The notes below the pieces were generated by a model. It was not told where the DNA came from. It saw only the letters and a program-made list of their open reading frames with translations, and searched no databases. A DNA stretch of 64,000 nt from Pseudomonas aylmerensis (GTDB taxonomy: Bacteria; Pseudomonadota; Gammaproteobacteria; Pseudomonadales; Pseudomonadaceae), in contig NZ_MAUE01000045.1 of the NCBI RefSeq assembly GCF_001702265.1, forward strand, positions 352,800 through 416,799, given 5' to 3'. The position numbers were made by a program, and so were the translations under genes. This document shows, piece after piece, positions 34,430-43,288 of this stretch (position 1 is its first letter; each line of letters begins with the position of its first letter).

Positions 34430-34519
34430 TGTAGAGCGGGCTTGCTCACGCCTGCGGTGTGTCAGTCGCCAGGTATCCTGACTGACAGACGGCTTTCGCG
34501 CGCAAGCCCGCTCCCTCAC
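34430..34519. repeat. REPIN
   Basis: Arms AGAGCGGGCTTGCTCACG and CGCGCAAGCCCGCTCCCTC with a GTCAGTCGCCAG/CTGACTGAC core. Between convergent pxpC and the Pit transporter gene. Confidence 0.85.
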
Positions 34520-34536
34520 GGTTAAACGGTGCTGTT

Positions 34537-36153
34537 TCAGAACAATTGGGTGAACAGCCAGTAGAGGCTGCCTGACAGCAGAATCGCCGCCGGCAGCGTC
34601 AGCACCCAGGCCATCAGCAGATTGCGGATGGTCTTCATCTGCAAGCCACCGCCATTGGCCACCATGGTCCCCGCCACACCCGACGACAACACATGGGTGG
34701 TCGACACCGGCAAGCCATACATATCCGCCGCGCCGATGGTCAGCATGGCCACCATTTCGGCCGATGCGCCCTGGGCGTAAGTCAGGTGGGTCTTGCCGAT
34801 CTTCTCGCCGACGGTCACCACGATGCGTTTCCAGCCGACCATGGTCCCGAGGCCCAAGGCGATGGCCACGGCGATCTTCACCCACAGCGGGATAAAGCGC
34901 GTGGAGTTGTCGATCTGATCCTTGAACAGCTTGAGCTTGCCCTGGGTGTCGGCGTCGAAATTGCCGACCTTGCCCTTGTCCATCAGGCGAATGGTTTCGC
35001 TGGTCAGGTACATGTCGTTACGCACGTTGCCTACGGCTTCGGCGGGGACTTTGGCCAGCGAGCCGTAGCCTTTGACTTCATCACCGATCTGGCCGGCGAG
35101 GGCGGCAAGCGCCGGTACCAGTTCCGGCGTGGCTTCCTTGGTGCGCACATAGGTCGACAGGATCGGCCGCGGGTCGCCCGTCAGCGCCTGCGGTGCGCTT
35201 TTCACCAGGGCCACCTGGGTCACTTCAGCCACGGCGGCGAACTGCAGCGATTGCTCGGCCGGCATGGTGCGGTTCAGCGCGTAGGCCATCGGCAGGGTGC
35301 CCACCAGGATCAGCATGATCAGACCCATGCCCTTCTGGCCATCGTTGGAACCGTGGGCAAACGACACGCCGGTGCAGGTGGCGATCAGCATGCCGCGAAT
35401 CCACCACGGCGGCGGGGTGTCGCCCTTGGGCGCCTTGTACAGCGCGCGGTTTTTGACAAAGGCGCGCAGGGCCAGCAATAGCAGGGCGGCAAAGGCGAAG
35501 CCGATCAATGGCGACAGCAACAGCGCATAGCCGATCTTGAGCGCCTGGCTCCAATCCACCCCGCTGGTGCCGTCACGCCCGTGCATCAGCGCATTGGCCA
35601 CGCCGACGCCGATGATCGAACCAATCAGCGTGTGCGAAGAAGACGCCGGCAACCCCAGCCACCAGGTGCCTAGGTTCCACAGGATCGCAGCGATCAGCAG
35701 GGCGAAGATCATCGCGAAACCGGCCGAGGAACCGACCTGCAAAATCAGCTCGACCGGCAGCAGGGCAATGATGCCGAACGCCACGGCACCGCTGGAAAGC
35801 AGCACCCCGAGGAAGTTGAAAAACCCCGACCACACCACCGCAAAATGCGGCGGCAGCGAGTTGGTGTAGATCACCGTCGCGACCGCGTTGGCGGTGTCGT
35901 GGAAGCCGTTGACGAACTCGAAACCCAGGGCGATCAATAGCGCCACGCCCAGCAGCAGGAACGGCGTCCAGGTGGTGACCACCGCGCCCATTTCGTGCAT
36001 GTCGTGCATCAGGCTGTAGGCGGTGAACAACAGGCCCATGGCGAGCACGGCGAAGAAAATGATCACCGTCACCAGGCCGGGTTTCTTGTCCAGCCTGGGT
36101 TTGGGCTCGCTGTGCGAGGAGCGGGTGGAGGCAGTCAGGGAAGGGGTGGCCAT
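34537..36153 (-). CDS. Low-affinity inorganic phosphate transporter (Pit family)
   Basis: 538 residues. Two PHO4/PiT repeats: the N-terminal one has GFEFVNGFHDTANAVATVIYTNSLPP with the family signature, and the C-terminal one has IGAADMYGLPVSTTHVLSSGVAGTMVANGGGLQMKTIRNLLMAWVLTLPAA. The central loop of about 130 residues is hydrophilic. SFAHGSNDGQKGMGLIML repeats the GxNDxxK motif. Such proteins import phosphate with protons and co-transport metal-phosphate complexes. Monocistronic, between REPs on one side and ZntB on the other. Confidence 0.94.
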   Translation of the reverse strand: MATPSLTASTRSSHSEPKPRLDKKPGLVTVIIFFAVLAMGLLFTAYSLMHDMHEMGAVVTTWTPFLLLGVALLIALGFEFVNGFHDTANAVATVIYTNSLPPHFAVVWSGFFNFLGVLLSSGAVAFGIIALLPVELILQVGSSAGFAMIFALLIAAILWNLGTWWLGLPASSSHTLIGSIIGVGVANALMHGRDGTSGVDWSQALKIGYALLLSPLIGFAFAALLLLALRAFVKNRALYKAPKGDTPPPWWIRGMLIATCTGVSFAHGSNDGQKGMGLIMLILVGTLPMAYALNRTMPAEQSLQFAAVAEVTQVALVKSAPQALTGDPRPILSTYVRTKEATPELVPALAALAGQIGDEVKGYGSLAKVPAEAVGNVRNDMYLTSETIRLMDKGKVGNFDADTQGKLKLFKDQIDNSTRFIPLWVKIAVAIALGLGTMVGWKRIVVTVGEKIGKTHLTYAQGASAEMVAMLTIGAADMYGLPVSTTHVLSSGVAGTMVANGGGLQMKTIRNLLMAWVLTLPAAILLSGSLYWLFTQLF

Positions 36154-36270
36154 GCCGGAGCATCCAGTGTGGGGAGGATGGCATCCATATTCATTGCAGA
36201 ATGTTACAGAGATACTGCGGCAGGTCAGTGTTTAATCAATCGGCCATGCCGCCGGTCTATAACTCCCCCC

Positions 36271-36299
36271 TGGTAGGCGCCGGCAAGCCGGCTCCCACC
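36271..36299. repeat. Single REP palindrome
   Basis: TGGTAGGCGCCGGCAAGCC followed by GGCTCCCACC. A lone REP unit in the gap between zntB and the phosphate transporter gene. Confidence 0.65.
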
Positions 36300-36311
36300 G
36301 TCGAGGGCATT

Positions 36312-37334
36312 TCAGTAATCCTTGCGCTTGCGAAAGGCCCAGCGCCCGGCAATCAAGGTGAACGTCGCCACCAACGCCACCAGGATCCAGAAGCCTTCCG
36401 GGTCCTGGGAAAGCGGTACACCGCCCACGTTCATGCCGAAGAAGCCGGCAATGATATTGATCGGCAGTGCCAGCACCGTCACCACGGTGAGGGTGAACAG
36501 CGTGCGGTTGCTTTGCTCGTTGAGGTTGGCGGCGATTTCTTCCTGTAACAACTTGATCCGCTCACCGAGGGCCATCAGGTCATTGATGATCAGCGCAAAC
36601 TCTTCGGTGGATTTGCGCAGCTCCTTCACGTCTTCCTTCTGCAGCCATTGCGGCGGGCGGTTGAGCAGACGCAGCAGCGAGCCGGGTTCCAGCGCGAGCA
36701 GGCGTTGCAGGCGCACCAGCACCCGGCGCGCCGCCCCTAGTTCCGCCCGGTTGGTGGACAGGCGCGAGGACAGCAGCTGGTCTTCGATATGGTCGACGCT
36801 GATGCTGGTCTTGCGCACGATCTGGGTCAGGACTTCGCCCTGGTCGCGCAGCAGGTGCACCAGCAGCTCCAGCGGCGAGCGAAAGGTTTCACCGGCTTTC
36901 ACCGACGAGCGCAGCTTGTCCACCGAGTGCAGCGGTTGCAGGCGCGCGCTGATCAGCAAGCGGCTGCGCGCACACACCCACAGCGTGGAAATATCCGACG
37001 AAACCATGCTGCTGAAGTTGAACACCACGTCGTTGACCACCGCGAGCAAGGCCGAGTCGACATGTTCGATGCGCGTGGAGCGCGAGCCTTCATGCAGGGC
37101 CTCGAAGAATTCCTCGGGCAAATCCAGGTGCGCCTGCATCCAGCGCTCGCACGCGGCGTGGGCCAGGTTCAGGTGCAGCCAGAGGAATTCTTCGGGGTCG
37201 CCGGGTTGCTGCAAGGCCTGCAGGGCGGTGGCCGAGTCAATCTGCTCAGCCTTTTCACCAGGGCGAAAACGGAAACCGTAAAGCAAGCCGAACAGGTCGG
37301 AATCCTGATGGCTGTAGTCGAGGCTGTGGTTCAT
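36312..37334 (-). CDS. zntB: Zinc transporter ZntB (CorA/MIT family)
   Basis: 340 residues. The long N-terminal domain with extended helices (LLVHLLRDQGEVLTQIVRKTSISVDHIEDQLL) ends in two transmembrane helices (LFTLTVVTVLALPINIIAGFFGMNVGG and FWILVALVATFTLIAGRWAF) joined by the GMN motif in GFFGMNVGG and the periplasmic loop VPLSQDPEG. This is the ZntB branch rather than CorA/MgtE by the GMNVGG variant and C-terminal RKRKDY. It moves zinc and proton across the inner membrane. Start ATG at 37334. Confidence 0.92.
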   Translation of the reverse strand: MNHSLDYSHQDSDLFGLLYGFRFRPGEKAEQIDSATALQALQQPGDPEEFLWLHLNLAHAACERWMQAHLDLPEEFFEALHEGSRSTRIEHVDSALLAVVNDVVFNFSSMVSSDISTLWVCARSRLLISARLQPLHSVDKLRSSVKAGETFRSPLELLVHLLRDQGEVLTQIVRKTSISVDHIEDQLLSSRLSTNRAELGAARRVLVRLQRLLALEPGSLLRLLNRPPQWLQKEDVKELRKSTEEFALIINDLMALGERIKLLQEEIAANLNEQSNRTLFTLTVVTVLALPINIIAGFFGMNVGGVPLSQDPEGFWILVALVATFTLIAGRWAFRKRKDY

Positions 37335-37536
37335 GGAGGCTCGCAGAGAAAGCGCCTGTAGGACGTTTCACAGGTTCGCGTGAGCGATCATTGCAAGGGA
37401 ATTTGACAGTTTTGTGACCGTTCGCGACTTATTGCGTTGCGATGACACTTTATTGACCGCCTGTCAGCAACCGTTCAAGAAGCCTCTCTCACCAGGCATC
37501 AAGAACCGCTGCTGACAGGGACGCTTTGGCCCCTGA

Positions 37537-38709
37537 TCAGGGGGTGGGCAGGCTGAACGTGAACACGGTGCCGTGCTCGGCGGTGGTCGACACGTTCAGC
37601 TCGCCGCCATGCGCTTCGGCGATCTGCTTGACGATATACAACCCCAGACCCAGGCCGGCCTGGGGGGTATCGGTGGTCGGACGCGAATAGGGCTGGAACA
37701 ACCGGGGCAAGGCTTGCGCACTGATCTGCCCGGGGTTCTTGACGGTCAGGTTGAAATGGCCTTGCTCGATCTTTGCCGTGACCTCCACCGGTCCCTCGTG
37801 GCTGCCATGGTGAATGGCATTGGCCACCAGGTTGGAGAGCAGCTGCGCGAGGCGATCGCGGTCGCCACTCACGCCTTGCAGGTCGTCGATATCGGCCTGG
37901 ATCACGCGCTGCGGGTGCACGCTCTGCACTTCCGACACCACATGCTGCAGCGCCTCCTGCAGACCCTGGCAATCGCCGATGTTCAACGGAATGCCATTGC
38001 CCAGGCGGCCACGGGCGAAGTCCAGCACGTCTTCGACCAACTGCGCGGCGCGGCGGCCGCTGGTGAGGATATGTCGCAGCAACGTGTCCGTGGCCGGATC
38101 CGGGTGCTTGCGCAGCAGCCGTTCAGCAGCGAAGTTGATCGCGAACAGCGGGTTGCGCAGATCATGGCCAAGCACGGCGATGAATTGCTCACGCAGTTCG
38201 GCGGTATCGCGTTCTTCCTGCAATTGCGCGTGGGTGAACTGCGCGGCTTCTTCAGCTTCGATTTGCAGCGACAGCACCCGGGCGAATGACTCCATGGTCG
38301 ACTGGATCGTGCTGCTGCGCAGCTCTGCAGGGTTAGGGTCGAGGGCGCAGATGGTGCCGAAGAAGTGCCCGTCGGTGCGAAACACCGGCACTGAGATGTA
38401 GCTTTCGAAGTGGTACAGGCGCGGCGTGTGGTGGTCGTGGTAGAGCGGGTCTTCGCTGGCTTTGTCGATGACCACGGACACGTGGGAGCCGCGAATCTCG
38501 TGGCAAATCGTGGTCGTCAGGTCCAGTTCGCCGCCGACGCCAAGGCCGAAGTCCAACTGATCGAGCACGGCGCACGCGGTCCAGGTGTCATCGGTCACCC
38601 GCGCGACCGCTGCGAAGCGCAGGCCGGTCATGTCGCTGATGACTTTGAGCATCGCGGGGACGGCACTGATGCGGCCAATGGTGGCGATGTCGGCGGCTTT
38701 TTGCCCCAT
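37537..38709 (-). CDS. Soluble GAF-domain sensor histidine kinase
   Basis: 390 residues, no transmembrane segment. An N-terminal GAF domain (about 18-155: AMLKVISDMTGLRFAAVARV, FESYISVPVFRTDGHFFGTICALDPNP) is followed by the dimerisation/phosphoacceptor helix AVLGHDLRNPLFAI (His about 181) and the ATPase domain: NLVANAIHHGSHEG (N box), FQPYSRP, and GLGLGLYIVKQIAEAHGGEL (G boxes). No response regulator is adjacent, so it is an orphan kinase. The GAF domain lacks the chromophore cysteine context of bacteriophytochromes, so the input is more likely a small molecule or redox state. Confidence 0.92.
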   Translation of the reverse strand: MGQKAADIATIGRISAVPAMLKVISDMTGLRFAAVARVTDDTWTACAVLDQLDFGLGVGGELDLTTTICHEIRGSHVSVVIDKASEDPLYHDHHTPRLYHFESYISVPVFRTDGHFFGTICALDPNPAELRSSTIQSTMESFARVLSLQIEAEEAAQFTHAQLQEERDTAELREQFIAVLGHDLRNPLFAINFAAERLLRKHPDPATDTLLRHILTSGRRAAQLVEDVLDFARGRLGNGIPLNIGDCQGLQEALQHVVSEVQSVHPQRVIQADIDDLQGVSGDRDRLAQLLSNLVANAIHHGSHEGPVEVTAKIEQGHFNLTVKNPGQISAQALPRLFQPYSRPTTDTPQAGLGLGLYIVKQIAEAHGGELNVSTTAEHGTVFTFSLPTP

Positions 38710-38843
38710 GCAGCAATCTCTATCCCAACGTGCTGAGCGTTATGCCCCGGCCAATGGGTGGGATTTTAGCGACCTTGTGCCATGTGGGTGTAATTTCATT
38801 CGCAAAATCGAGGATTTTCTTACGCCCGCTGACGCGCGGGCAT

Positions 38844-38875
38844 AAAAAAACCGCGCCACCCGGAGGTGGCGCGGT
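38844..38875 (-). terminator. Rho-independent terminator of the PepSY gene
   Basis: CCGCGCCACC/GGTGGCGCGG hairpin with a five-base loop, followed on the minus strand by a run of seven T. It lies 16 bases after the PepSY stop. Confidence 0.92.
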
Positions 38876-38891
38876 TGCTTGAGGGGGCGAC

Positions 38892-39197
38892 TCAAGTGTC
38901 TTGCTTGTTTTCCAGCACGGCGCCGGTCTTGGCGTCGAGCTTCACTTCAAAGCGTTTGCCGGCTGTGTCGGTCAGGTCGACTTCGTAGACCAGCACGCCG
39001 TTTTTGTGGTCCAGCTCGGTGTCGGTGATGCTGGCACCGGCGTGGGTGGCTACGGCAGCGGCGTTGAGTTTGTCGAACTGCATCACGGCGCCGGACTTGA
39101 CCAGGCCTTCAATGTGATCCGGGCGAACATCGGCCTGGGCCAGGCCGGCAGTCAGGGTCAGGGCGGTGGCGGCGAACAGTGCGGTCAGGGTTTTCAT
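38892..39197 (-). CDS. PepSY-domain periplasmic protein
   Basis: 101 residues. Signal peptide (about 1-22, ending AGLAQA) and a PepSY domain (DVRPDHIEGLVKSGAVMQFDKL...VLVYEVDLTDTAGKRFEVKLDAKTGAVLENKQD). The closing KxDAxTGxV pattern matches pseudomonad PepSY proteins that inhibit or modulate proteases and sensor kinases. Genes of this kind are often next to or controlled by two-component systems; a PmrA/QseB-like box (39253-39269) lies 56 bases upstream, though no two-component genes are adjacent. Confidence 0.9.
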   Translation of the reverse strand: MKTLTALFAATALTLTAGLAQADVRPDHIEGLVKSGAVMQFDKLNAAAVATHAGASITDTELDHKNGVLVYEVDLTDTAGKRFEVKLDAKTGAVLENKQDT

Positions 39198-39252
39198 GGT
39201 GTGTGTCCTTCTTCGGTGAGCTGTTTGAGTGGGATCAGGTTATCCAGCGCAA

Positions 39253-39269
39253 CTTAATTCACGCTTAAT
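39253..39269 (-). promoter_or_regulatory. PmrA/QseB-like response-regulator box
   Basis: CTTAAT-N5-CTTAAT (17 bases; ATTAAG-N5-ATTAAG on the minus strand), a tandem half-site with an 11-base period. It matches the HTTAAD-type repeats bound by PmrA, QseB and ParR regulators. Located upstream of the PepSY gene start at 39197. Confidence 0.6.
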
Positions 39270-39351
39270 TATTTCAAGCGGTTGCGCAGTTTGTTCAATC
39301 CGCCAAGGGCGCGGGATTTCATGCTGAGGGCTCACTTAAAGGGAGACTCGG

Positions 39352-40230
39352 ATGAAACGGTTGGTCAGTTGGCTTTATGCGCCTGTCTTTTTTGCAGGGT
39401 TTATCGGGTGGGCACTCGCGTATGTGCAGGCCAGGCAACCGCAAGGGTTGCTGCTGGTGTTTGCAAGCGCGGTGGCGGTGTCATTTCTGGTCGAGCAATG
39501 GCTGCCCTATGAGCGGCAATGGAACCGCAGCCTGGGTGATCGTCGACGCGACACCTTGCATGCGTTGGTCAATGAAAGCCTGAATGCCGCGGGGTTGCTG
39601 ATCCTGCCCGGACTGACCGCGCTGTTGGCGTTCGAAGGCCTCTGGCCACGAGGCTGGCCGTTGTGGGAGCAATTGTTGCTGGCCATTGTCGTGGCCGACG
39701 CCGGGATTACCTTGATGCATTACGCCAGCCACCGTGTTGCGCCGTTGTGGCGCCTGCATGCGGTGCATCACAGCGTGCAGCGGCTCTATGGCTTCAATGG
39801 CTTAATGAAGCACCCCTTGCACCAGATGCTCGAAGCGACGGCAGGCCTGCTGCCGCTGATCCTTTTGGGCATACCGCTGGACGTGGCGCAGTTGCTGGCA
39901 TTGGCCATCGCCGTTCAATTGCTACTGCAGCACTCGAATGTGGCCATGCGCCTGGGGCCGTTGCGCTGGGTGTTCGCCTGGGCGCCGGTGCATCGGTTTC
40001 ACCACATGAAATACGGGCGTGCGGGGGATGTGAATTTCGGGCTGTTTTTCAATCTGTGGGACTGGCTGCTGGGCACTGCGTTTGATCGCCCGCGCTATCG
40101 CATGGGGCCGGGGGACCTGGGGATTGGCAGCCGGCCGGATTTTCCGCGGGACTATGTGGCGCAGTTGCGTGACCCGTTCGCGACGGTGAAGTCGGGCAAG
40201 GAGCCGCCGTTGCCGCAGGATTTACGTTAG
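39352..40230 (+). CDS. Sterol desaturase/fatty acid hydroxylase superfamily membrane protein
   Basis: 292 residues with several hydrophobic segments. The di-iron histidine boxes are intact: HYASH (HxxxH), HAVHHS (HxxHH), HRFHHMK (HxxHH), spread over about 125-225. These coordinate two irons for O2-dependent hydroxylation or desaturation of a lipid in the membrane. No electron-transfer partner is adjacent. Bacterial relatives act on sphinganine-like lipids, carotenoids or alkylglycerols, so substrate is open. Ends by overlapping the convergent AraC gene by nine bases. Confidence 0.9.
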   Translation: MKRLVSWLYAPVFFAGFIGWALAYVQARQPQGLLLVFASAVAVSFLVEQWLPYERQWNRSLGDRRRDTLHALVNESLNAAGLLILPGLTALLAFEGLWPRGWPLWEQLLLAIVVADAGITLMHYASHRVAPLWRLHAVHHSVQRLYGFNGLMKHPLHQMLEATAGLLPLILLGIPLDVAQLLALAIAVQLLLQHSNVAMRLGPLRWVFAWAPVHRFHHMKYGRAGDVNFGLFFNLWDWLLGTAFDRPRYRMGPGDLGIGSRPDFPRDYVAQLRDPFATVKSGKEPPLPQDLR

Positions 40231-40887
40231 GAACTGCACCTCGAGCTGGCGCAGGGACGCCCCGGCGGTGACGCCAAACAATTGCTTCATGGTCCGCGAG
40301 AAATGCGCCGAATCGGCAAAGCCCGCGCCGTGGGCGGCCTCGGTCAGCGTGCCGCCCGCGAGGGCCAGTTGCAGGGCCACACGCAACCGTCGCCACAGCA
40401 CCAGGCGGCGCACCGGCACACCGAGCTGATCACTGAACAGGCGCTCCAGTTGGCTGAGTGAAAGGTGCGCCGCCTCGGCCAGGGCCAGGGCCGACACTTT
40501 GCCGCCCAGATGTTGATCGAGGCTGGCGAGTGCGCGCTCGATGCGTGGATCGTCGAGGCGCCGCCGGGGCAACTGGTGCAGCGTCTCGATAAACCCTGCG
40601 CCGCCCAGCAGCAGGGCCTGCAACGGCTCGGCAGCAAAGACGATGGGTTCGGCATACAGCACCTGCACCTCACCCTCGGTCTGGAGGATGGCGTGGAGGT
40701 GTCGCGAAGGAATGAACAGGCGATCGGCCGTGATCACGCGGCCTTCAAGGCTGACCGTGATGGGCCGGCCTGGGGAGAACATCAATTGATGGGCGTAGTG
40801 CGCATGGGGCGCGGTGCGCCCCAGCTCGCCGTGGATCAGGCCGTAATCACGGCCCAACCACAGGCGACCCGACCATTCGGGTTTCAC
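40222..40887 (-). CDS. AraC-family transcriptional regulator
   Basis: 221 residues, short for the family. N-terminal cupin-like ligand domain (about 1-90; HAHYAHQLMFSPGRPITV holds a His cluster) and C-terminal double HTH (about 130-215; ALAEAAHLSLSQLERLFSDQLGVPVRRLVLWRRLR, then LTEAAHGAGFADSAHFSRTMKQLFGVTAGASLR). It overlaps the hydroxylase gene by nine bases, tail to tail. Located immediately downstream of glpQ on the same strand, one base apart, so the two may be co-transcribed; target unknown. Confidence 0.9.
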   Translation of the reverse strand: MKPEWSGRLWLGRDYGLIHGELGRTAPHAHYAHQLMFSPGRPITVSLEGRVITADRLFIPSRHLHAILQTEGEVQVLYAEPIVFAAEPLQALLLGGAGFIETLHQLPRRRLDDPRIERALASLDQHLGGKVSALALAEAAHLSLSQLERLFSDQLGVPVRRLVLWRRLRVALQLALAGGTLTEAAHGAGFADSAHFSRTMKQLFGVTAGASLRQLEVQFLT

Positions 40888-42015
40888 TCAGTACTTATAG
40901 TCGTTCAGCAGGTCCTGCACGCTGGACGACGGCCAGCGCTTGTAGAACTTCAGCAGTTCGGCGGCACGGTTGGTGAAGATGCCGTCGACACCGGCCTTCA
41001 TCACCTTGTCGAAATCCACCGGCTCATCGACGGTATAGACGTGCACCAGCAGGCCTTTGTCGTGGGTCAGTTGGTTCATTTCCGGCTTCACCAGGTCGGT
41101 GTAGCTCTGGTCGCCATGGGCGGTCAGCTCGGCCGAAGGGCCGGTGCCGATGGCGCCGAGGCTCTTGGCTTCGTCGACCCATTTTTCGAACTCGGCGGCG
41201 TCTTTCGGCTCTTGCTTGGCGTAGTAGGCGGCCTTGGTGGTTTCGCCGGACTCAGCGAAGGTCTGTGTCGATTTCGGCTCGATGCTGCCAGGGCCGACCC
41301 ACAGCAGCAGGATCTTCGGCGTGTTCGGCATTTCTTTCTGCAGTTCTTTCAGGCTGGCCGTCTCGAAGGTTTGCAGGACCACGCGCCCCTTGCCCTGGCC
41401 GACACCGGTGTTGCTCTTGCCCAGCTTGGAGCCGGCGGAGCTCAGCCAGCCTTTATCCAGCAACTTGTTTTTCAGGTCGGCTTCGATGCCCGGGAATTGC
41501 TTGGGCTCCTTGGTCTCGATGTACAGGCCGGGTTTGTGCTGCGGATTGCCTTCGGCGATCTTGATGATGTCGTCCAGGCTCTGGATTTTCAGGCCGACGA
41601 AGCCCGGACGTGCGCGGTCGGGGTAGGCTGCGTTGAACCAGCTGCCGGCGTCGAGGGTTTGCAGTTCTTTCCAGGTGAATTCGTTGGCCGGGGCGTCCTT
41701 GCGCTCGGGGAACTTGGTGGCCACGTCGGTGGTGCGCTGCAGGTTGTTGTCGTGGAGGGCGAACAGTACGCCGTCCTTGCTGCGCTGCAGGTCCATCTCC
41801 AGGTAGTCGGCACCCAGGTCGCGGGCGACCTTGTAGGCGGCGGCGGTGGATTCCGGGGCATCGTAGGACGCGCCACGGTGAGCGATCACGGCAGGGTAGG
41901 GAATGCCTTCGTTTGTCGCCAATTCAGCCGGGCTGATCGGGTCGGCAGCCTGTGCCTGGCCGAGGCCAAGCGCCAGGGCGAGCAGCAGGGCGCTCTTGGA
42001 AAACGTGACAGGCAT
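40888..42015 (-). CDS. glpQ: Periplasmic glycerophosphodiester phosphodiesterase
   Basis: 375 residues from the ATG at 42015, with AAGGAC upstream; a longer frame to 42066 adds no signal features. Signal peptide about 1-23 (LALALGLGQAQA). GDPD catalytic motifs: VIAHRGASYDAPESTAAAY (catalytic His and Arg/Glu), YLEMDLQRSKDGVLFALHDNNLQRTTD (Glu/Asp metal ligands and second His), and YIETKEPK. It hydrolyses glycerophosphodiesters to glycerol-3-phosphate and an alcohol in the periplasm, supplying phosphate and glycerol-P. Its AraC neighbour could regulate it. Confidence 0.93.
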   Translation of the reverse strand: MPVTFSKSALLLALALGLGQAQAADPISPAELATNEGIPYPAVIAHRGASYDAPESTAAAYKVARDLGADYLEMDLQRSKDGVLFALHDNNLQRTTDVATKFPERKDAPANEFTWKELQTLDAGSWFNAAYPDRARPGFVGLKIQSLDDIIKIAEGNPQHKPGLYIETKEPKQFPGIEADLKNKLLDKGWLSSAGSKLGKSNTGVGQGKGRVVLQTFETASLKELQKEMPNTPKILLLWVGPGSIEPKSTQTFAESGETTKAAYYAKQEPKDAAEFEKWVDEAKSLGAIGTGPSAELTAHGDQSYTDLVKPEMNQLTHDKGLLVHVYTVDEPVDFDKVMKAGVDGIFTNRAAELLKFYKRWPSSSVQDLLNDYKY

Positions 42016-42247
42016 ATGCGAAGTCCTTTCGTGGAGGTAGCTTTGAGAAGGCCTCCTTTTTAACAATTGATTGCGAAAGGCGCTATCACCAAACCGACAT
42101 TAACGTGCGTACCCGCCAATTTTCTCGGTTTTTTTGCCGTGCATTGCAGTACTCTTGCCCGAAGCTGCTCCGTTAGAGGGCAGTACTTTCTGCCACGCGT
42201 GTAAACCATCTTTCCAGTCCCTGTGGGACTTTTCAGTGAGGTTTACC

Positions 42248-42571
42248 ATGCGCATCACTTCCGAGCTTATCTGCCAGGCCGCCGACCAACTCCGTGGTTT
42301 TGTCGGCCTCAACCGCAAGACCGGCCAGTACATCGTGCGTTTCAGCGAAGACTCCTTCGGCATGGACGTGGCTGATGACGGCATCATTCCCACCGCCGAA
42401 TTCGTCTGGCTGCCCGCCGCCGAGCAGACCATGACCCTGTCGCGCGAACGAATCCAACTGCTGCTCGACCAGAACATCGACGACCGCATCAACATCACCG
42501 AGCCATTGCGGGCGTACATGCGCCGGGTGGAGATTCCGCAGATCAGTGCGTTGCGTAGCCTGGTGAGCTAG
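42248..42571 (+). CDS. Conserved hypothetical protein
   Basis: 107 residues from the ATG at 42248 (GAGG 9 bases before); the open frame to 42134 does not look coding. No signal peptide or membrane segment; many charged residues; a WLPAAEQTMTLSRERIQLLLDQNIDDRINI segment suggests a helix-rich C-terminal half. Sequences like MRITSELICQAADQLRGFVGLN are seen in pseudomonads but I know no function. Downstream it runs into the REPIN array. Confidence 0.75.
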   Translation: MRITSELICQAADQLRGFVGLNRKTGQYIVRFSEDSFGMDVADDGIIPTAEFVWLPAAEQTMTLSRERIQLLLDQNIDDRINITEPLRAYMRRVEIPQISALRSLVS

Positions 42572-42604
42572 GTCGGCAGGTTTTCAGTCTTATGAAGAGC
42601 AACA

Positions 42605-43288
42605 TGTGGAAGCTGTGCCTGGCACAGGATCAAGGCCTACTACTGATAAATGTGGGAGCTGGCTTGCCTGCGAAGGCGGTGGGTCAGTTGGCTTAGCTTT
42701 TACTGATACACCGCCTTCGCGGGCAAGCCCGCACACACATTGGAGCTGTGTTGGGCTCGGGATTCAGGGCTGTCACAAACAAGATTGGGAGCTGTGTCGG
42801 GCACAGGATTCAGGCCTGGCACCAGTAAGATTGGGAGCTGTGTCGGGCTCGGGATTCAGGCCTGGCACCAATAAGATTGGGAGCTGTGCCTGGCACAGGA
42901 TCAAGGCCTACCACATGATAAATGTGGGAGCTGGCTTGCCTGCGAAGGCGGTGGGTCAGTTGGCTTAGCTTTTACTGATACACCGCTTTCGCGAGCAAGC
43001 CCGCTCCCACATTGGAGCTGTGTTGGGCTCGGGATTCAGGGCTGGCATAAATAAGATTGGGAGCTGTGTTGGGCACAGGATTCAGGCCAGGCACAAATAA
43101 GGTTGGGAGCTGTGTCGGGCTCGGGATTCAGGCCAGGCACAAATAAGATTGGGAGCTGTGCCTGGCACAGGATCAAGGCCTACCACTGATAAATGTGGGA
43201 GCTGGCTTGCCTGCGAAGGCGGTGGGTCAGCCACTGCATGAATTGGCTGAAAAAATGCCATCGCAGGCAAGCCAGCCCCCACCGTCAC
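42605..43288. repeat. Higher-order tandem array of REPINs and 46-bp units
   Basis: Three REPINs start (TGTGGGAGCTGGCTTGC) at 42651, 42923 and 43194, that is 272 and 271 bases apart. Between them lie tandem 46-base units whose AGCTGTG core recurs at 42744, 42790, 42836, 42882 and again at 43016, 43062, 43108, 43154, plus one leading unit at 42611. So the array is a compound 271-272-base repeat, each copy a REPIN of about 90 bases plus four 46-base units. Within a unit, GGGCTCGGGATT and GGGCACAGGATT variants recur in the same order in both copies, which shows duplication of the whole block. It fills the gap between convergent genes (42248 plus, 43285 minus). No coding evidence. Confidence 0.9.

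Noticed and set aside
42606..42968. 120-residue open frame inside the repeat array
   Set aside because: Its codons follow the repeat and carry no domain; it is created by the repeated sequence.
42605..43288. CRISPR array in the repeat region
   Set aside because: The repeats are contiguous 46-base units with REPIN blocks. There are no unique spacers of constant length between identical repeats, and no cas genes are near.
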